A stretch of DNA of 15,597 nucleotides from Anaerolineae bacterium (GCA_016929795.1 JAFGIA010000010.1:1-15597), one strand, 5' to 3'. Positions 7,108 to 15,437 are shown, counted from the stretch's first letter. Made by a program: numbers and translations. The notes: generated by a model from the letters alone, not told the origin.

Positions 7108-10080
7108 ATGGTTCGCCCGAGTCGCATCTTCCGCCCCGCCGGCACCCTCGACGGCGCCGGCCAGGAGCCTACACCCGGCATGGACCGGCAGGAGAAGGAG
7201 CAAGAACCAGACAAGCCGCAGCCGCCTTCGTGGGCCGACCGGCTCCGCGAGCGGACCGAGGCACGCGCCGTTCCCTCGCCGCCTGCCGACGCTGCACCAG
7301 AGCGCAAGCGCCGGCCGGAGCGGTCGCGCCAGGAGCGCAAGCGCGCCCCCAGTGCCGAGGCTGAACCGTCCGCCGGCCCACGGCGCCAGGCGCGGCTCGC
7401 TTTCCCCATGCCCCCCTTTGTGCGTCGATTCGGCGAGCGCGCTGCAGCCTTCCGTGTGGGCACTGTCGCACGCGCAGTGGCTCTGCGCCAGGCTGTCTTG
7501 AGTGCCTTTGGACGCGCCCATGCTCGTGTTGGCAGCACCCGGTTTCCCCGCCTTCAGCGCCGCCAGCTCATCGTCGCTGGTGTTGGCCTTGGGGCCTTTC
7601 TGCTCGGTGCCCTCACCTTCGGCTTCTTTGGCGCCGGCACCGACCTTGCTCGCTTCCTCTCTGGCGCGGCCATTCTCGACGAGGACGAGCCGCCGGGCGT
7701 GACCGGTGCTGCACCCGCACTGGTGCTCCACTTCTCCGCCGCGCCCGACCCTGTGCCCGCTGGCGACCTCCTCACCTATACCCTGTCGCTCACCAATACG
7801 GGTGAGGTCACCCTCACCCTTACCCTGCTCGACGTCGCGCCTGCTCAGGTCACGTCCGGCGGTGCTCTCTATTGGACACCCATCGTGCCGCCCGCCGCCA
7901 TCTGGACCCACACCTTCTCAGTCACTGTCTCCCCCTCCGCGCGTGGTGTGCTCACTTCCGTCGTCCTCGCCGCCGCGCGCGAGGGCGTGTCCGCCGCTTA
8001 CACCGTTACCACGCCCGTTGTCGACACCCCGCGTGTGGCCGTGGGCCACCGTCCTGCCGGCCCCGCTCGCGCTGGGGATCGGCTTACCTATACCGTGCGC
8101 GTCACCAACACCGGCAACGTCGATCTGCACACTGTCGTTACTGCCACCCTGCCTGCTGGCGGCGAGGCTGGCCCTGTCCACACCTGGCAGCCCATGATCC
8201 CCGGCCCGGCTGCCCACCGCCCCGCTGGCGTGTGGAGTACCCAGGTCGCCATCACCGTCCCTGTCGGCTATGCTGGTGCTCTCGCCAGCCGCGTTGAGGT
8301 CGCGACGCGCGAAGGAGTCTCTGCCGCCTCAGACCACCTTGCCATCGTGCGCGCCGTTCCTGCCCTTGTCGTCGTGCATCGCGCCCACCCCGATCCCGCC
8401 ACCGCGGGCGCCCGGCTCACCTACACCCTGGCCGTCACCAACACCGGCAACGTTGACCTCCATCCGGCAGTCACTGCCACCCTGCCGGCACAGGTCACGC
8501 CGGTAGGGGTGCTGCCTGATAATGCCGGCGGCACCCTCACCTGGGCGCCACCCACCCTCGCCCCCGGCAATGCCTGGCACGAGACCATGGCCGTGACCGT
8601 CACCCCTGGCTATGCTGGAACACTCACCGACGTCGTCCACGTCTCCACCGCCGAGGGCGCTGCCGCCCTGTCCACCCTCGCCGTCCAGAGCCTCGCCCCA
8701 CGCGTCGCGATTGGACAGGCTGCTGCCCCGCAGCCTGCCCGCCCGGGCGAACTCCTCACCTTCACGCTGGCGATCACCAACACCGGCAATGCCCTCCTCC
8801 ACTGCGCCGTCGTCGACCTGCCGCCCGCCGCAGCTCGGCCCGCGACAGCCGGCACCGCTGTGGCGCCCATCCAACGCTGGAGCGTCACCCTGCCGCCTGC
8901 CGGCCGGCCTGGCGCCGTTTGGACCGATACCCTCGTCCTGGCCGTCGCCGCCGACTATACCGGCCCCCTCACCAACATCGTCGAGGTCACCTCCCTGGAG
9001 GGCGCCTCGGCCGTGCACACTGCGACGATCCTCGCCCGCGCGTCGCGCCTGGAGGTCGTCACCCTTGCCGAGCCGGACCCCGTGTTCTCCGGTTCATTTC
9101 TCACCTACACCTTGGCGATTACCAACGCCGGCAATGCCCCTGTCCTCATCACCGTGCGCGACACGCTGCCGGCTGACGTCATCCCTGTTCTCCCTCTCCC
9201 TGCGCCGTCCTCCGCGCCTGTTCAGCACACCGGCGATATGCTGGTCTGGGCCCCCGTCACCCTCCCGCCTGCTGGGCTGTGGACCGTTACTGTGCCCGTC
9301 TCTGTCCCCGCCACCTGCTCCGGCGTGCTCACCAACGTGCTCGCCCTCGGCACCCCCGACGGCACCGATACCTATACCCTCACCTCCCTCGCCTATGCCT
9401 CCGCCCTCACAGTCAGCCAGTCTGTCGAGCCGCGGGTCGTCGTCGCCGGCGAGCCGCTCACCTACACTCTACGCATCACCAACCTTGGCAACGTCGACCT
9501 GCACGCCGCCGTCCTCGACTACCTGCCTGCGCCCATCACTCCATCGCTGCCTGTTGCCTGGTGGATTGTTACCATCCCTGCCCCGGAGGTGCCGGGGTCC
9601 ACTACGGAGAAACCAGGGCCTGCTCAGGGGGTTTGGATTACGACAGTGACGATCACGCCGACTGAGGACTATGCTACGATCAACCTGACTGACACCCTAG
9701 CCAACTATGTCGAGATTGTCACTTTTGAGGGGGATTGGCTCGTGCACACCCACACCCTTTCCATCGAGACCGCCCCTGCGGCCCTTGCCATCACGACCAC
9801 TGCCCCCACCCTTTTCGGTCAGCCCACCATCCTCACCGCCACCATCGCCGCCGGCAACCTGGTCTACTACACCTGGAATCTGGGCGACGGATCGCCCCTC
9901 GTCTCAGGCTACGAGAACATGCGCCGCGGCTCCTGGCTCGCCCACACCTACCCTGCCCCCGGCCTCTACACCGTCACACTCACCGCCACCAATTCTTATG
10001 GTGCCGCCACCGCCACCATCCCGGTCGACGTCTACATCCCCTTCAAAATTTACCTTCCCCTGGTTTACGATCTACGCTGA
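7108..10080 (+). CDS. single-pass membrane protein with six DUF11-like repeats and a PKD-like domain
   Basis: 990 residues. Start ATG 7108 has only a weak GGGCGG upstream; ATG 7180 (AGGAG 12 bases upstream) is an alternative. Residues 1-150 are Arg/Pro-rich, probably cytoplasmic. Residues 152-175 are one hydrophobic helix (LIVAGVGLGAFLLGALTFGFF). Then come six repeats of about 105-125 residues starting near 202, 306, 417, 530, 644 and 764, each with the DUF11 pattern P.P...G..LTYTL.ITN.GN.......DTLP and ending ...LTN.V.V.T.EG. A PKD-like domain (WNLGDGSP, HTYPAPGLYTVTLTATN) covers about 890-975. The tail ends IYLPLVYDLR, a motif I recall at the C-termini of many Chloroflexota secreted proteins. 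Likely a surface stalk or adhesive structure anchored by its N-terminus. Coding strand is strikingly C-rich. Confidence 0.88.
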   Translation: MVRPSRIFRPAGTLDGAGQEPTPGMDRQEKEQEPDKPQPPSWADRLRERTEARAVPSPPADAAPERKRRPERSRQERKRAPSAEAEPSAGPRRQARLAFPMPPFVRRFGERAAAFRVGTVARAVALRQAVLSAFGRAHARVGSTRFPRLQRRQLIVAGVGLGAFLLGALTFGFFGAGTDLARFLSGAAILDEDEPPGVTGAAPALVLHFSAAPDPVPAGDLLTYTLSLTNTGEVTLTLTLLDVAPAQVTSGGALYWTPIVPPAAIWTHTFSVTVSPSARGVLTSVVLAAAREGVSAAYTVTTPVVDTPRVAVGHRPAGPARAGDRLTYTVRVTNTGNVDLHTVVTATLPAGGEAGPVHTWQPMIPGPAAHRPAGVWSTQVAITVPVGYAGALASRVEVATREGVSAASDHLAIVRAVPALVVVHRAHPDPATAGARLTYTLAVTNTGNVDLHPAVTATLPAQVTPVGVLPDNAGGTLTWAPPTLAPGNAWHETMAVTVTPGYAGTLTDVVHVSTAEGAAALSTLAVQSLAPRVAIGQAAAPQPARPGELLTFTLAITNTGNALLHCAVVDLPPAAARPATAGTAVAPIQRWSVTLPPAGRPGAVWTDTLVLAVAADYTGPLTNIVEVTSLEGASAVHTATILARASRLEVVTLAEPDPVFSGSFLTYTLAITNAGNAPVLITVRDTLPADVIPVLPLPAPSSAPVQHTGDMLVWAPVTLPPAGLWTVTVPVSVPATCSGVLTNVLALGTPDGTDTYTLTSLAYASALTVSQSVEPRVVVAGEPLTYTLRITNLGNVDLHAAVLDYLPAPITPSLPVAWWIVTIPAPEVPGSTTEKPGPAQGVWITTVTITPTEDYATINLTDTLANYVEIVTFEGDWLVHTHTLSIETAPAALAITTTAPTLFGQPTILTATIAAGNLVYYTWNLGDGSPLVSGYENMRRGSWLAHTYPAPGLYTVTLTATNSYGAATATIPVDVYIPFKIYLPLVYDLR

Positions 10081-10135
10081 TCTGCACCGGGGAGAGAGAT
10101 ACAAAGGGGACGGTGAGCAGAGAACCGATTACTCC

Positions 10136-10936
10136 CTACAAATCTGTCAGAGCCTGAGCGCCCTCCAGCAGCTCTTTGAAGCGAGCGGCAAAGCGTGCCG
10201 CAGGCGCACCGTCGACGATGGTGTGGTCGACGCTGATCGTCATGCACAGGAACTCGCGCTCCTCTGCGCTCCCGTCCACCAACACCTGCCGCCGGCCGAT
10301 GCCCCCGAGCGTGACCGCCAGGGTGTGGTGAGACATCGGGATGCCCCAGCCGCCCACGCCGCCTGGGACAGCCTCGCCGAACATGCCGACTGACGACATG
10401 GAGACGGTGCAGAAGGTCCTCTTGCGGACGTGGGGGCCGCGCGACACTGCGGCGTAAAAGAGGCGCCGGACAAAGAGGGGCAGCATCATGAACAGGCGCA
10501 TATACTTGAGCCGATCGCCGGCTTGGCCCGGCTGCTGGAGGGAGCGGATCTCATCGTGGATCTCGCGGAACGTCTTTTTGTTGGCGGCGCGCACAAAGTG
10601 GGCGAGGACTACCTTTTCGCCGCCTGCCTCGCCTTCCACCATCGTGTTGACGTCCACATCGTGGAATACGATGAGGCGACCGCGCCAGTCGCGGTAGGCT
10701 TGCACGCGTGGATTTTCACCCACCGCCTGCCCGAGGCACGCGATGGCAAAGGCGGTGAACGACAGCCGCTCCCCCGTGCGCTCCCTGTGCTCTTGGATGA
10801 ACCGGCGGGCGCGTGTGACGTCGGCCTCGATCAGGCCGTGGATAGCGCCCTGCACGACGCCATAGCGCGCCCCGTCCGCCTGCATGCGCCGCATGCGCGA
10901 AAAGGGGAGGATGTCATAGTCCGGCGCTCGCTCCAT
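10136..10936 (-). CDS. stand-alone 2-oxoacid dehydrogenase E2 / CAT-fold acyltransferase
   Basis: 266 residues from ATG 10936, with AGGAGATG upstream. It is the catalytic domain alone: no lipoyl or E1/E3-binding domain. Seen: an N-terminal FSRMRRMQAD.. segment typical of the E2 catalytic start, TVSMSSVGMFGEA near residue 180 (the E2 TISNxGMFG motif) and VDHTIVDG with catalytic His238 and Asp242. The fold is shared with chloramphenicol acetyltransferase, so it probably transfers an acyl group from CoA to an unknown acceptor. Its start overlaps the stop of the adenylyltransferase gene by one base (TAATG), indicating translational coupling. It is the last gene of the operon; the DUF11 gene converges on it with 55 nt between. 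No E1 or E3 genes are nearby, arguing against a dehydrogenase complex. Confidence 0.82.
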   Translation of the reverse strand: MERAPDYDILPFSRMRRMQADGARYGVVQGAIHGLIEADVTRARRFIQEHRERTGERLSFTAFAIACLGQAVGENPRVQAYRDWRGRLIVFHDVDVNTMVEGEAGGEKVVLAHFVRAANKKTFREIHDEIRSLQQPGQAGDRLKYMRLFMMLPLFVRRLFYAAVSRGPHVRKRTFCTVSMSSVGMFGEAVPGGVGGWGIPMSHHTLAVTLGGIGRRQVLVDGSAEEREFLCMTISVDHTIVDGAPAARFAARFKELLEGAQALTDL

Positions 10937-11811
10937 TAATACATCTCCTGTGCATCGCGGGGCAGGCGCTTTACGTGGCGCAGGTGCGCGCTCACGCGCG
11001 CGTCGTCGTCGTGTGGGTACTCAAACCCGAAATGCCCGGCGACGTGTAGCGCAAGCCGGCGGAAAAGATGGCACATAGCAAACAGGGCTCCCCATGTGTG
11101 CTCGTAACCGGCGTCAGCATAGGTGTCCTGCAGCATCTGCCACAGCTCAGGTCCCAGGTAACATTCGAGGTGCTTGCCGAACTTGCCTGGGTTGCACGCA
11201 AAGTTTGTCTCGACGCCCACGTACCAGTTGACCATTTTCATAAGCTGATCGCGCACGAAATGATCCAGCACGTGCCTGGCATAGATGATTTCCTGCCGCC
11301 ACAGGCCCTTGGCCACGTAGGGCGACACCCACCAGAACTCGTTGCAGCAGTCGGCAAACGCCTTGGCGGTGGGAGGACGAGGGAGATAGTCGCGCTCGCT
11401 CGGCGGGTCGAACGGCTCGACGATCCCGTCCTTGTCGAGCAGCAGCACGCTGAGGCTGTCGCGCTTGATCTCACCGGCCCTGGCGGCAGGCCAGATGCCG
11501 AGGTCGATCCGGTTCCCGTCGACGAACTGCATGAGATAGCAAAAAGTATCATCCTCCCCTGGTGCCGGTGGCGGATCATGCATTTCATCCGGCAGTTGCA
11601 GGATCATCAGCTCTCCGAAACGTTCGATCCACATCAGGTTGTGCCAGAATGGCTCCACGTCGGTGACCACGTACACGATGTCGAAATCCTGGAACGGATC
11701 CCGTGGCGCGTTCGGGTTGGCGCGCGAGCCGTTCAGAATGACGGCCCGGATGCGCTCATCCTCTCGGGCGGTGCCGAGAATGAGATCGAGCATTTCTTGT
11801 TCAGTGCGCAT
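10936..11811 (-). CDS. aadE: aminoglycoside 6-adenylyltransferase, ANT(6)/AadE family
   Basis: 291 residues from ATG 11811 (GAGGG six bases upstream); the frame is open to 11976 but the extra N-terminus overlaps the preceding gene. Seen: the nucleotidyltransferase motif NGSRANPNAPRDPFQDFDIVYVV with G28-S29 and metal-binding D42/D44, and the family-specific stretch CCNEFWWVSPYVAKGLWRQEI followed by VNWYVGVETNF. Length and motifs match AadE-type enzymes along the whole protein. Family knowledge: these adenylylate streptomycin at the 6 position using ATP. Chromosomal relatives in environmental bacteria may act on other substrates, so resistance is not certain. It lies 8 nt after the SUKH gene and overlaps the acyltransferase start, in the middle of an operon that also has a second nucleotidyltransferase-like gene. 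Confidence 0.88.
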   Translation of the reverse strand: MRTEQEMLDLILGTAREDERIRAVILNGSRANPNAPRDPFQDFDIVYVVTDVEPFWHNLMWIERFGELMILQLPDEMHDPPPAPGEDDTFCYLMQFVDGNRIDLGIWPAARAGEIKRDSLSVLLLDKDGIVEPFDPPSERDYLPRPPTAKAFADCCNEFWWVSPYVAKGLWRQEIIYARHVLDHFVRDQLMKMVNWYVGVETNFACNPGKFGKHLECYLGPELWQMLQDTYADAGYEHTWGALFAMCHLFRRLALHVAGHFGFEYPHDDDARVSAHLRHVKRLPRDAQEMY

Positions 11812-11819
11812 CTTTTCCC

Positions 11820-12755
11820 TCAATCCAGCCACTCGATGACGAGGTTGGGAAGGTAACCCAATGGCTCTGCTGCTTCCAGCGGCTGGTCGGGCGCCAGCCG
11901 TGCGACGTACCCTTCCAGGTATGGCCATCCTCGTGGCACATTCGTCGGGACATCCAGTAACGTAATGGCGTAACAATGTCCCACTCGATCCTCACCCATC
12001 ACGTAAGCCAGGGGCAGGTAGCCGCTGGAAAAAGGGGTTTCTAACCGCTCGATCTTTTCCGTCCCCCACACCGTGATGCCTGCCCGCTGAAACACCAGGC
12101 CATTGCTCCGCCTCAACAGCTCTTTCAGAACCCCCGGCAACTTGATTCCATGTCGACGGGCAGCTTCCAGGATATCCATCAACCTCGCGCCTGCTTTGCC
12201 AGTCCAGCAGTCTGACCTGGTAGCCAGCGCCTCTAGCATTGTGGCAATCGCCATCTCCTCAAGAGAAGGTCCCTTCCACACTTCCTCGCCGCGCATGAAA
12301 GAAGCGAGAAAGTTGATCACGTCGCTGCCACACGGCACGCAGAGGTTTGGAACCACAGCGCCGCGATAGATCCAAAAAACGGCCCCTGCGCCACTTCCCA
12401 GGCTCCCGTCCGCGTCGACAAAGAAAAAGGCGTCGCCGCCGTCGCTGGCAAAAAAGATGGCCGAGGGGATATACGCAAAAAGGGACTCTTGCACGTTATT
12501 CACATCTTCCAGATCGTGCAGCGAAAACAAGTTGACACTCCATCCTCCGACGTAAGCGCCGTGCGCTCGCGCCAGTAGCGTCTTGAGATCGTCAGGCATC
12601 AGGTTGCGTGAGATCAATTGCGCGATCTCTTCTTTTAGCTCCTCGGTGGCCGGAGACAACTCCCCACCCGCGATATCGAGTACCTCAGCCTTGATCATCT
12701 CGTCGATCAAGTTGTCGATGTTTCGGGTGGTGCTGCCTGCGTCCTTGTTTCTCAT
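11820..12755 (-). CDS. SMI1/KNR4 (SUKH)-like protein, probably two tandem domains
   Basis: 311 residues from ATG 12755, with GGGGAAAG upstream. The N-terminal ~45 residues are a charged helical segment. The first SUKH-like unit, about 50-150, shows LPDDLKTLL-like ARAHGAY, LHDLEDVNN, SAIFFASDGGDAFFFVD, matching the family pattern of an acidic loop then FA.DGGG..F.F. The second unit, about 195-285, shows LPGVLKELLRRSNGL, then GTEKIERLE and a weaker C-terminal part. Family knowledge: SUKH proteins bind partner proteins, act as immunity proteins against polymorphic toxins, and in eukaryotes as signalling scaffolds. No toxin gene is recognisable next to it. It lies 20 nt after the DUF4037 gene and 8 nt before the adenylyltransferase gene, so it belongs to that operon. 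A protein-binding or inhibitor role for a partner enzyme is inference. Confidence 0.7.
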   Translation of the reverse strand: MRNKDAGSTTRNIDNLIDEMIKAEVLDIAGGELSPATEELKEEIAQLISRNLMPDDLKTLLARAHGAYVGGWSVNLFSLHDLEDVNNVQESLFAYIPSAIFFASDGGDAFFFVDADGSLGSGAGAVFWIYRGAVVPNLCVPCGSDVINFLASFMRGEEVWKGPSLEEMAIATMLEALATRSDCWTGKAGARLMDILEAARRHGIKLPGVLKELLRRSNGLVFQRAGITVWGTEKIERLETPFSSGYLPLAYVMGEDRVGHCYAITLLDVPTNVPRGWPYLEGYVARLAPDQPLEAAEPLGYLPNLVIEWLD

Positions 12756-12775
12756 GTCTCACTTTCCCCATTGGT

Positions 12776-13867
12776 TCAATCGTATACTGTCCTGAACCGA
12801 CGCACGTATTCGAGTGCGTCTGTAGAATCGACGAACTGATCCACTGAACCCAGGTGCGTGGGCAGAGCCAGCACCTCGTCGCTCTCGATCTCGGCACGAA
12901 TGGCGTCGACGAACCGGTCGGCGTGGATGACAAGGAAGGGGCGACGATGGAACTGCGATACCTGTGAGCTCAGTGGGGGGGTGATGCCCAGCGCATTGTG
13001 TATCGTCGCCACCGCTTCGTACACCCTCGACAGGTACGCCTGGCGCCCTTGCCAAGATCCCGCATCGAGCACACAGGTCAGGACCGGCAGCAGTTCAGCC
13101 ACGCAGTCGAGCTGCGCAAAGGCGCTGCCAAACCACTTGATGTAGGGGGCGTAGCGGCGCTCCATCAAGAAACAGAGTCGCATCAGGTCGCGCACCAGGC
13201 GGGCCGCCACCAGGCGCGAGCCCAGGTCGTCGCCCACCTGTCCGCAGCGGCCCATGAATGCTTCTTCTTGCGCGATGCGCCGCCACTGCGCTGCCAGCAA
13301 GTAGAGCCACACCTCGTGCGGGTAGTAATGCAGTCGGGCTCGAATCGGCTCCAACCGGCCCAGGCCGTCGTGGAACACGCGGCCTGCAGTAACCATCAGC
13401 AGGCGATGGTCCGGCACACTGACCCAATCCACGGCATGGATCTCGCCCTCTGGATCAAAGTTTAGCCAGCGTGTGAAGAAGGCTGGTATGGTAAAAAAGA
13501 GGATGCGGTGGTCGATCGGGCCGCCTTCCACCGCTGCCATCACGCGGCTGCCATCCTCGTGCCACCCCAAGTTCGTCGGGTAACCCCTGATCTCAGGTGG
13601 CAGTTCATGGCGCAGGACGTGATCGATTTCGTCGCGGTGCGCTTTGCTATCCACCTCTGACAGGAAGAGCGCCAACCGTGGACCCCAGTCGTGATCCATC
13701 GACTGGGGCGTGTCGAACCCCAGCACGTCGGACCCCTCGCCCATCAGGGCCGCCGAGTAGGCCAGCTCCGGAAAGTGGCGCGCCAGGATCGGCCCGACCG
13801 CCTCTGTATAGAACCGCTCCGCCAGCTCCAGACCTGGGATAAAGGTCGAGTTACCGGAGGACATCAC
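12776..13867 (-). CDS. DUF4037-type nucleotidyltransferase-like protein
   Basis: 363 residues from GTG 13867, directly followed by an ATG at 13864 that could equally be used; no strong ribosome binding site is visible. Seen: FIPGLELAERFYTEAVGPIL, then GEGSDVLGFDTPQSMDHDWGPR, in which G45-S46 and D58/D60 have the spacing of a nucleotidyltransferase-fold active site. The remaining ~270 residues are largely helical, with YYPHEVWLYLLAAQW and a DLMRLCFLMERRYAPYIKWFG segment, as in DUF4037 proteins I remember. The family's substrate is not known to me; the fold suggests nucleotide transfer to a small molecule or protein. It is the first gene of the tight four-gene set, 84 nt after the pseudokinase. 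Confidence 0.8.
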   Translation of the reverse strand: MMSSGNSTFIPGLELAERFYTEAVGPILARHFPELAYSAALMGEGSDVLGFDTPQSMDHDWGPRLALFLSEVDSKAHRDEIDHVLRHELPPEIRGYPTNLGWHEDGSRVMAAVEGGPIDHRILFFTIPAFFTRWLNFDPEGEIHAVDWVSVPDHRLLMVTAGRVFHDGLGRLEPIRARLHYYPHEVWLYLLAAQWRRIAQEEAFMGRCGQVGDDLGSRLVAARLVRDLMRLCFLMERRYAPYIKWFGSAFAQLDCVAELLPVLTCVLDAGSWQGRQAYLSRVYEAVATIHNALGITPPLSSQVSQFHRRPFLVIHADRFVDAIRAEIESDEVLALPTHLGSVDQFVDSTDALEYVRRFRTVYD

Positions 13868-13951
13868 AACTCAGCAGCACGATGCTACTCAGGCTTGTCC
13901 GGGATTCAATCGAACTCGCCACCCAGGCCGGCCATGTAGCCATCGAGAGGA

Positions 13952-15343
13952 TCAAGCCCCGGGCTTGTTCTCGTTCAAAGCTTTCCGCTCGGCCAGATCC
14001 GCCGCTTTTTCTCCCGACACCAGGGCCTCTGCCTCGCGTGCGCGCGCTTTCTCTTCGCGCCTCTGCACCTCGGCGATGGGGATATCCTCGATCGTCGGCA
14101 CCTCGGGCATGGGCGGTGCTATCTCGGCCCAGTCAACCTCTGGCATCGGCGGCGGCGCGGGCATGGTGATCGGAAGGCCATCGCCCGTGGCGGGCCACAT
14201 CGCGTCGAGGTCAAGACGTGGCATATCGAGTGGGGCGGGGAACTCGACGTCGAGGGCACTGCTTGCTACCTGTATGGGCTGCGCAATAACCGTGTCCTCC
14301 ACCTCCACACCGCTGCCGACCTCGATGCGGCCCACTTCGATGCGCGTGATCTGGATCGGCTCGTCGAGCACCGAGCGTTCAGGCCGGCGGGGAGGGGTGA
14401 TCTTTTGAGGCGGGCGGGCGGGCTGGCTGCTCCTGGCCGGCGTGGCCTCGGGCTGCGCCAGGCGCGATCCACACTTCCGGCAGAAGCGGCCAGTCTGGTT
14501 TTCGGCGCCGCACTTGGGGCAGTGCCCTCCCGGTGTCACGCGCTGGGGCTGCTCGGCGGCGGGCACGATCTTGACGCCGCCGAGCGCCGCGACGAACGCC
14601 TTGACGTCGGGATAGCGCCTGTTGGGATCCGGTGCCAGCGCACGGGTGAGCACCTGATCCATCTCTGGTGGCACATCCGCGCTAAAGCGGCCGGGCGGCA
14701 TCACTTCCCCCTTGACCACCTGGGGCGGCCGGCCGGCAAGCATGCGGTAGAGGATCGCAGCCAGCGAATAGACGTCGGCGCGAGCGTCGCCGCGCACGCC
14801 CTGCTGCACCTCCGGGGCAATAAAGGGGGAAGCGACCTGTTTGGCCGTGGCCCCGACGAGGCGCCTCAGATCTGCCATGCCGACATCGGCGACCAGGATT
14901 CTTCCGTCGTCCTGGACGATGACATCCTCGGGTGTCAGGGCGCCGTGCACCACGCCCTTATTGTAGGCGTGCTCCAGTGCGTGGCCGATCTGGATCACAG
15001 CGTCGGCAGCTTCGTCCACCGTCCACCCCTTTTGCAGCCTGTCGGTGAGCGACTGGCCCGTCTCGATGGCGCGCGTCACCAGGTAGGGCAGGCCGCCCTC
15101 TTGTCCCACCTTGCGCACCGGCACGAGGTTGGGGTGGTTGAGCTGGCGGATGGCACGTGCCGTCGACTCGAATGCGCGCTCGGCACCGGGATCCGATTCG
15201 AGCATGCGCGGCAGGATCTTGATCGATACCTTCTCACGCGTATCGGGCTCGCGCCCGATAAAGAGCACATACCCCTCATTCTGCCCCTGTAATTGAACCG
15301 ACTTGAACTCGCTGATCACCCGCCGTACCAACTCGCGCATCAT
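13952..15343 (-). CDS. Ser/Thr protein kinase-like protein (predicted pseudokinase) with zinc ribbon
   Basis: 463 residues from ATG 15343 (ATG 15340 adjacent), with AAGGGGGACA upstream. Residues 10-255 have the Hanks-type kinase fold: the ATP-anchoring Lys42 (VSIKIL), APE at 176-178 and ADVYSLA are present. The catalytic loop reads HGALTPEDV at 133-141 where active kinases have HRDLKPxN, so the catalytic Asp is Ala135, the following Lys is Thr and the Asn is Asp; the metal motif is DVG at 153-155; the glycine loop is eroded. Phosphotransfer is therefore unlikely. A CPKCG...FCRKCG zinc ribbon sits near 273-292, followed by a Pro/Ala-rich tail with repeated IEVG and PPMPEV motifs and a charged helical end. 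No transmembrane helix is seen, so it is probably a cytoplasmic scaffold or sensor. Confidence 0.88.
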   Translation of the reverse strand: MMRELVRRVISEFKSVQLQGQNEGYVLFIGREPDTREKVSIKILPRMLESDPGAERAFESTARAIRQLNHPNLVPVRKVGQEGGLPYLVTRAIETGQSLTDRLQKGWTVDEAADAVIQIGHALEHAYNKGVVHGALTPEDVIVQDDGRILVADVGMADLRRLVGATAKQVASPFIAPEVQQGVRGDARADVYSLAAILYRMLAGRPPQVVKGEVMPPGRFSADVPPEMDQVLTRALAPDPNRRYPDVKAFVAALGGVKIVPAAEQPQRVTPGGHCPKCGAENQTGRFCRKCGSRLAQPEATPARSSQPARPPQKITPPRRPERSVLDEPIQITRIEVGRIEVGSGVEVEDTVIAQPIQVASSALDVEFPAPLDMPRLDLDAMWPATGDGLPITMPAPPPMPEVDWAEIAPPMPEVPTIEDIPIAEVQRREEKARAREAEALVSGEKAADLAERKALNENKPGA

Positions 15344-15437
15344 TGTCCCCCTTCTCGCCCGCCTCTTCCTGTGAGCCGGCCGTCATCAATACAACCCGTC
15401 AATCCGACCTACTTCCTCCCGACAATCCGGTGGATCG

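Noticed and set aside
7084..7911. 275-codon minus-strand open frame
   Set aside because: Antisense to the start of the DUF11 gene, Gly/Glu/Arg low complexity, no ribosome binding site or domain.
8612..9649. 345-codon plus-strand open frame inside the DUF11 gene
   Set aside because: Out-of-frame reading of C-rich repeats, giving Ser/Pro/Arg low complexity. The in-frame DUF11 pattern is clearly the real product.
7256..10075. CRISPR-like or tandem DNA repeat array in the DUF11 gene
   Set aside because: The periodicity is at the protein level (six diverged domains); the DNA copies differ throughout and there is no uniform repeat-spacer pattern.
13885..13950. Possible tRNA-like T-arm (GTTCGATT-like sequence on the minus strand)
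   Set aside because: No acceptor stem, anticodon arm or CCA-compatible end could be built around it.
14405..15292. 295-codon plus-strand open frame
   Set aside because: Antisense shadow of the pseudokinase; no recognisable motifs.
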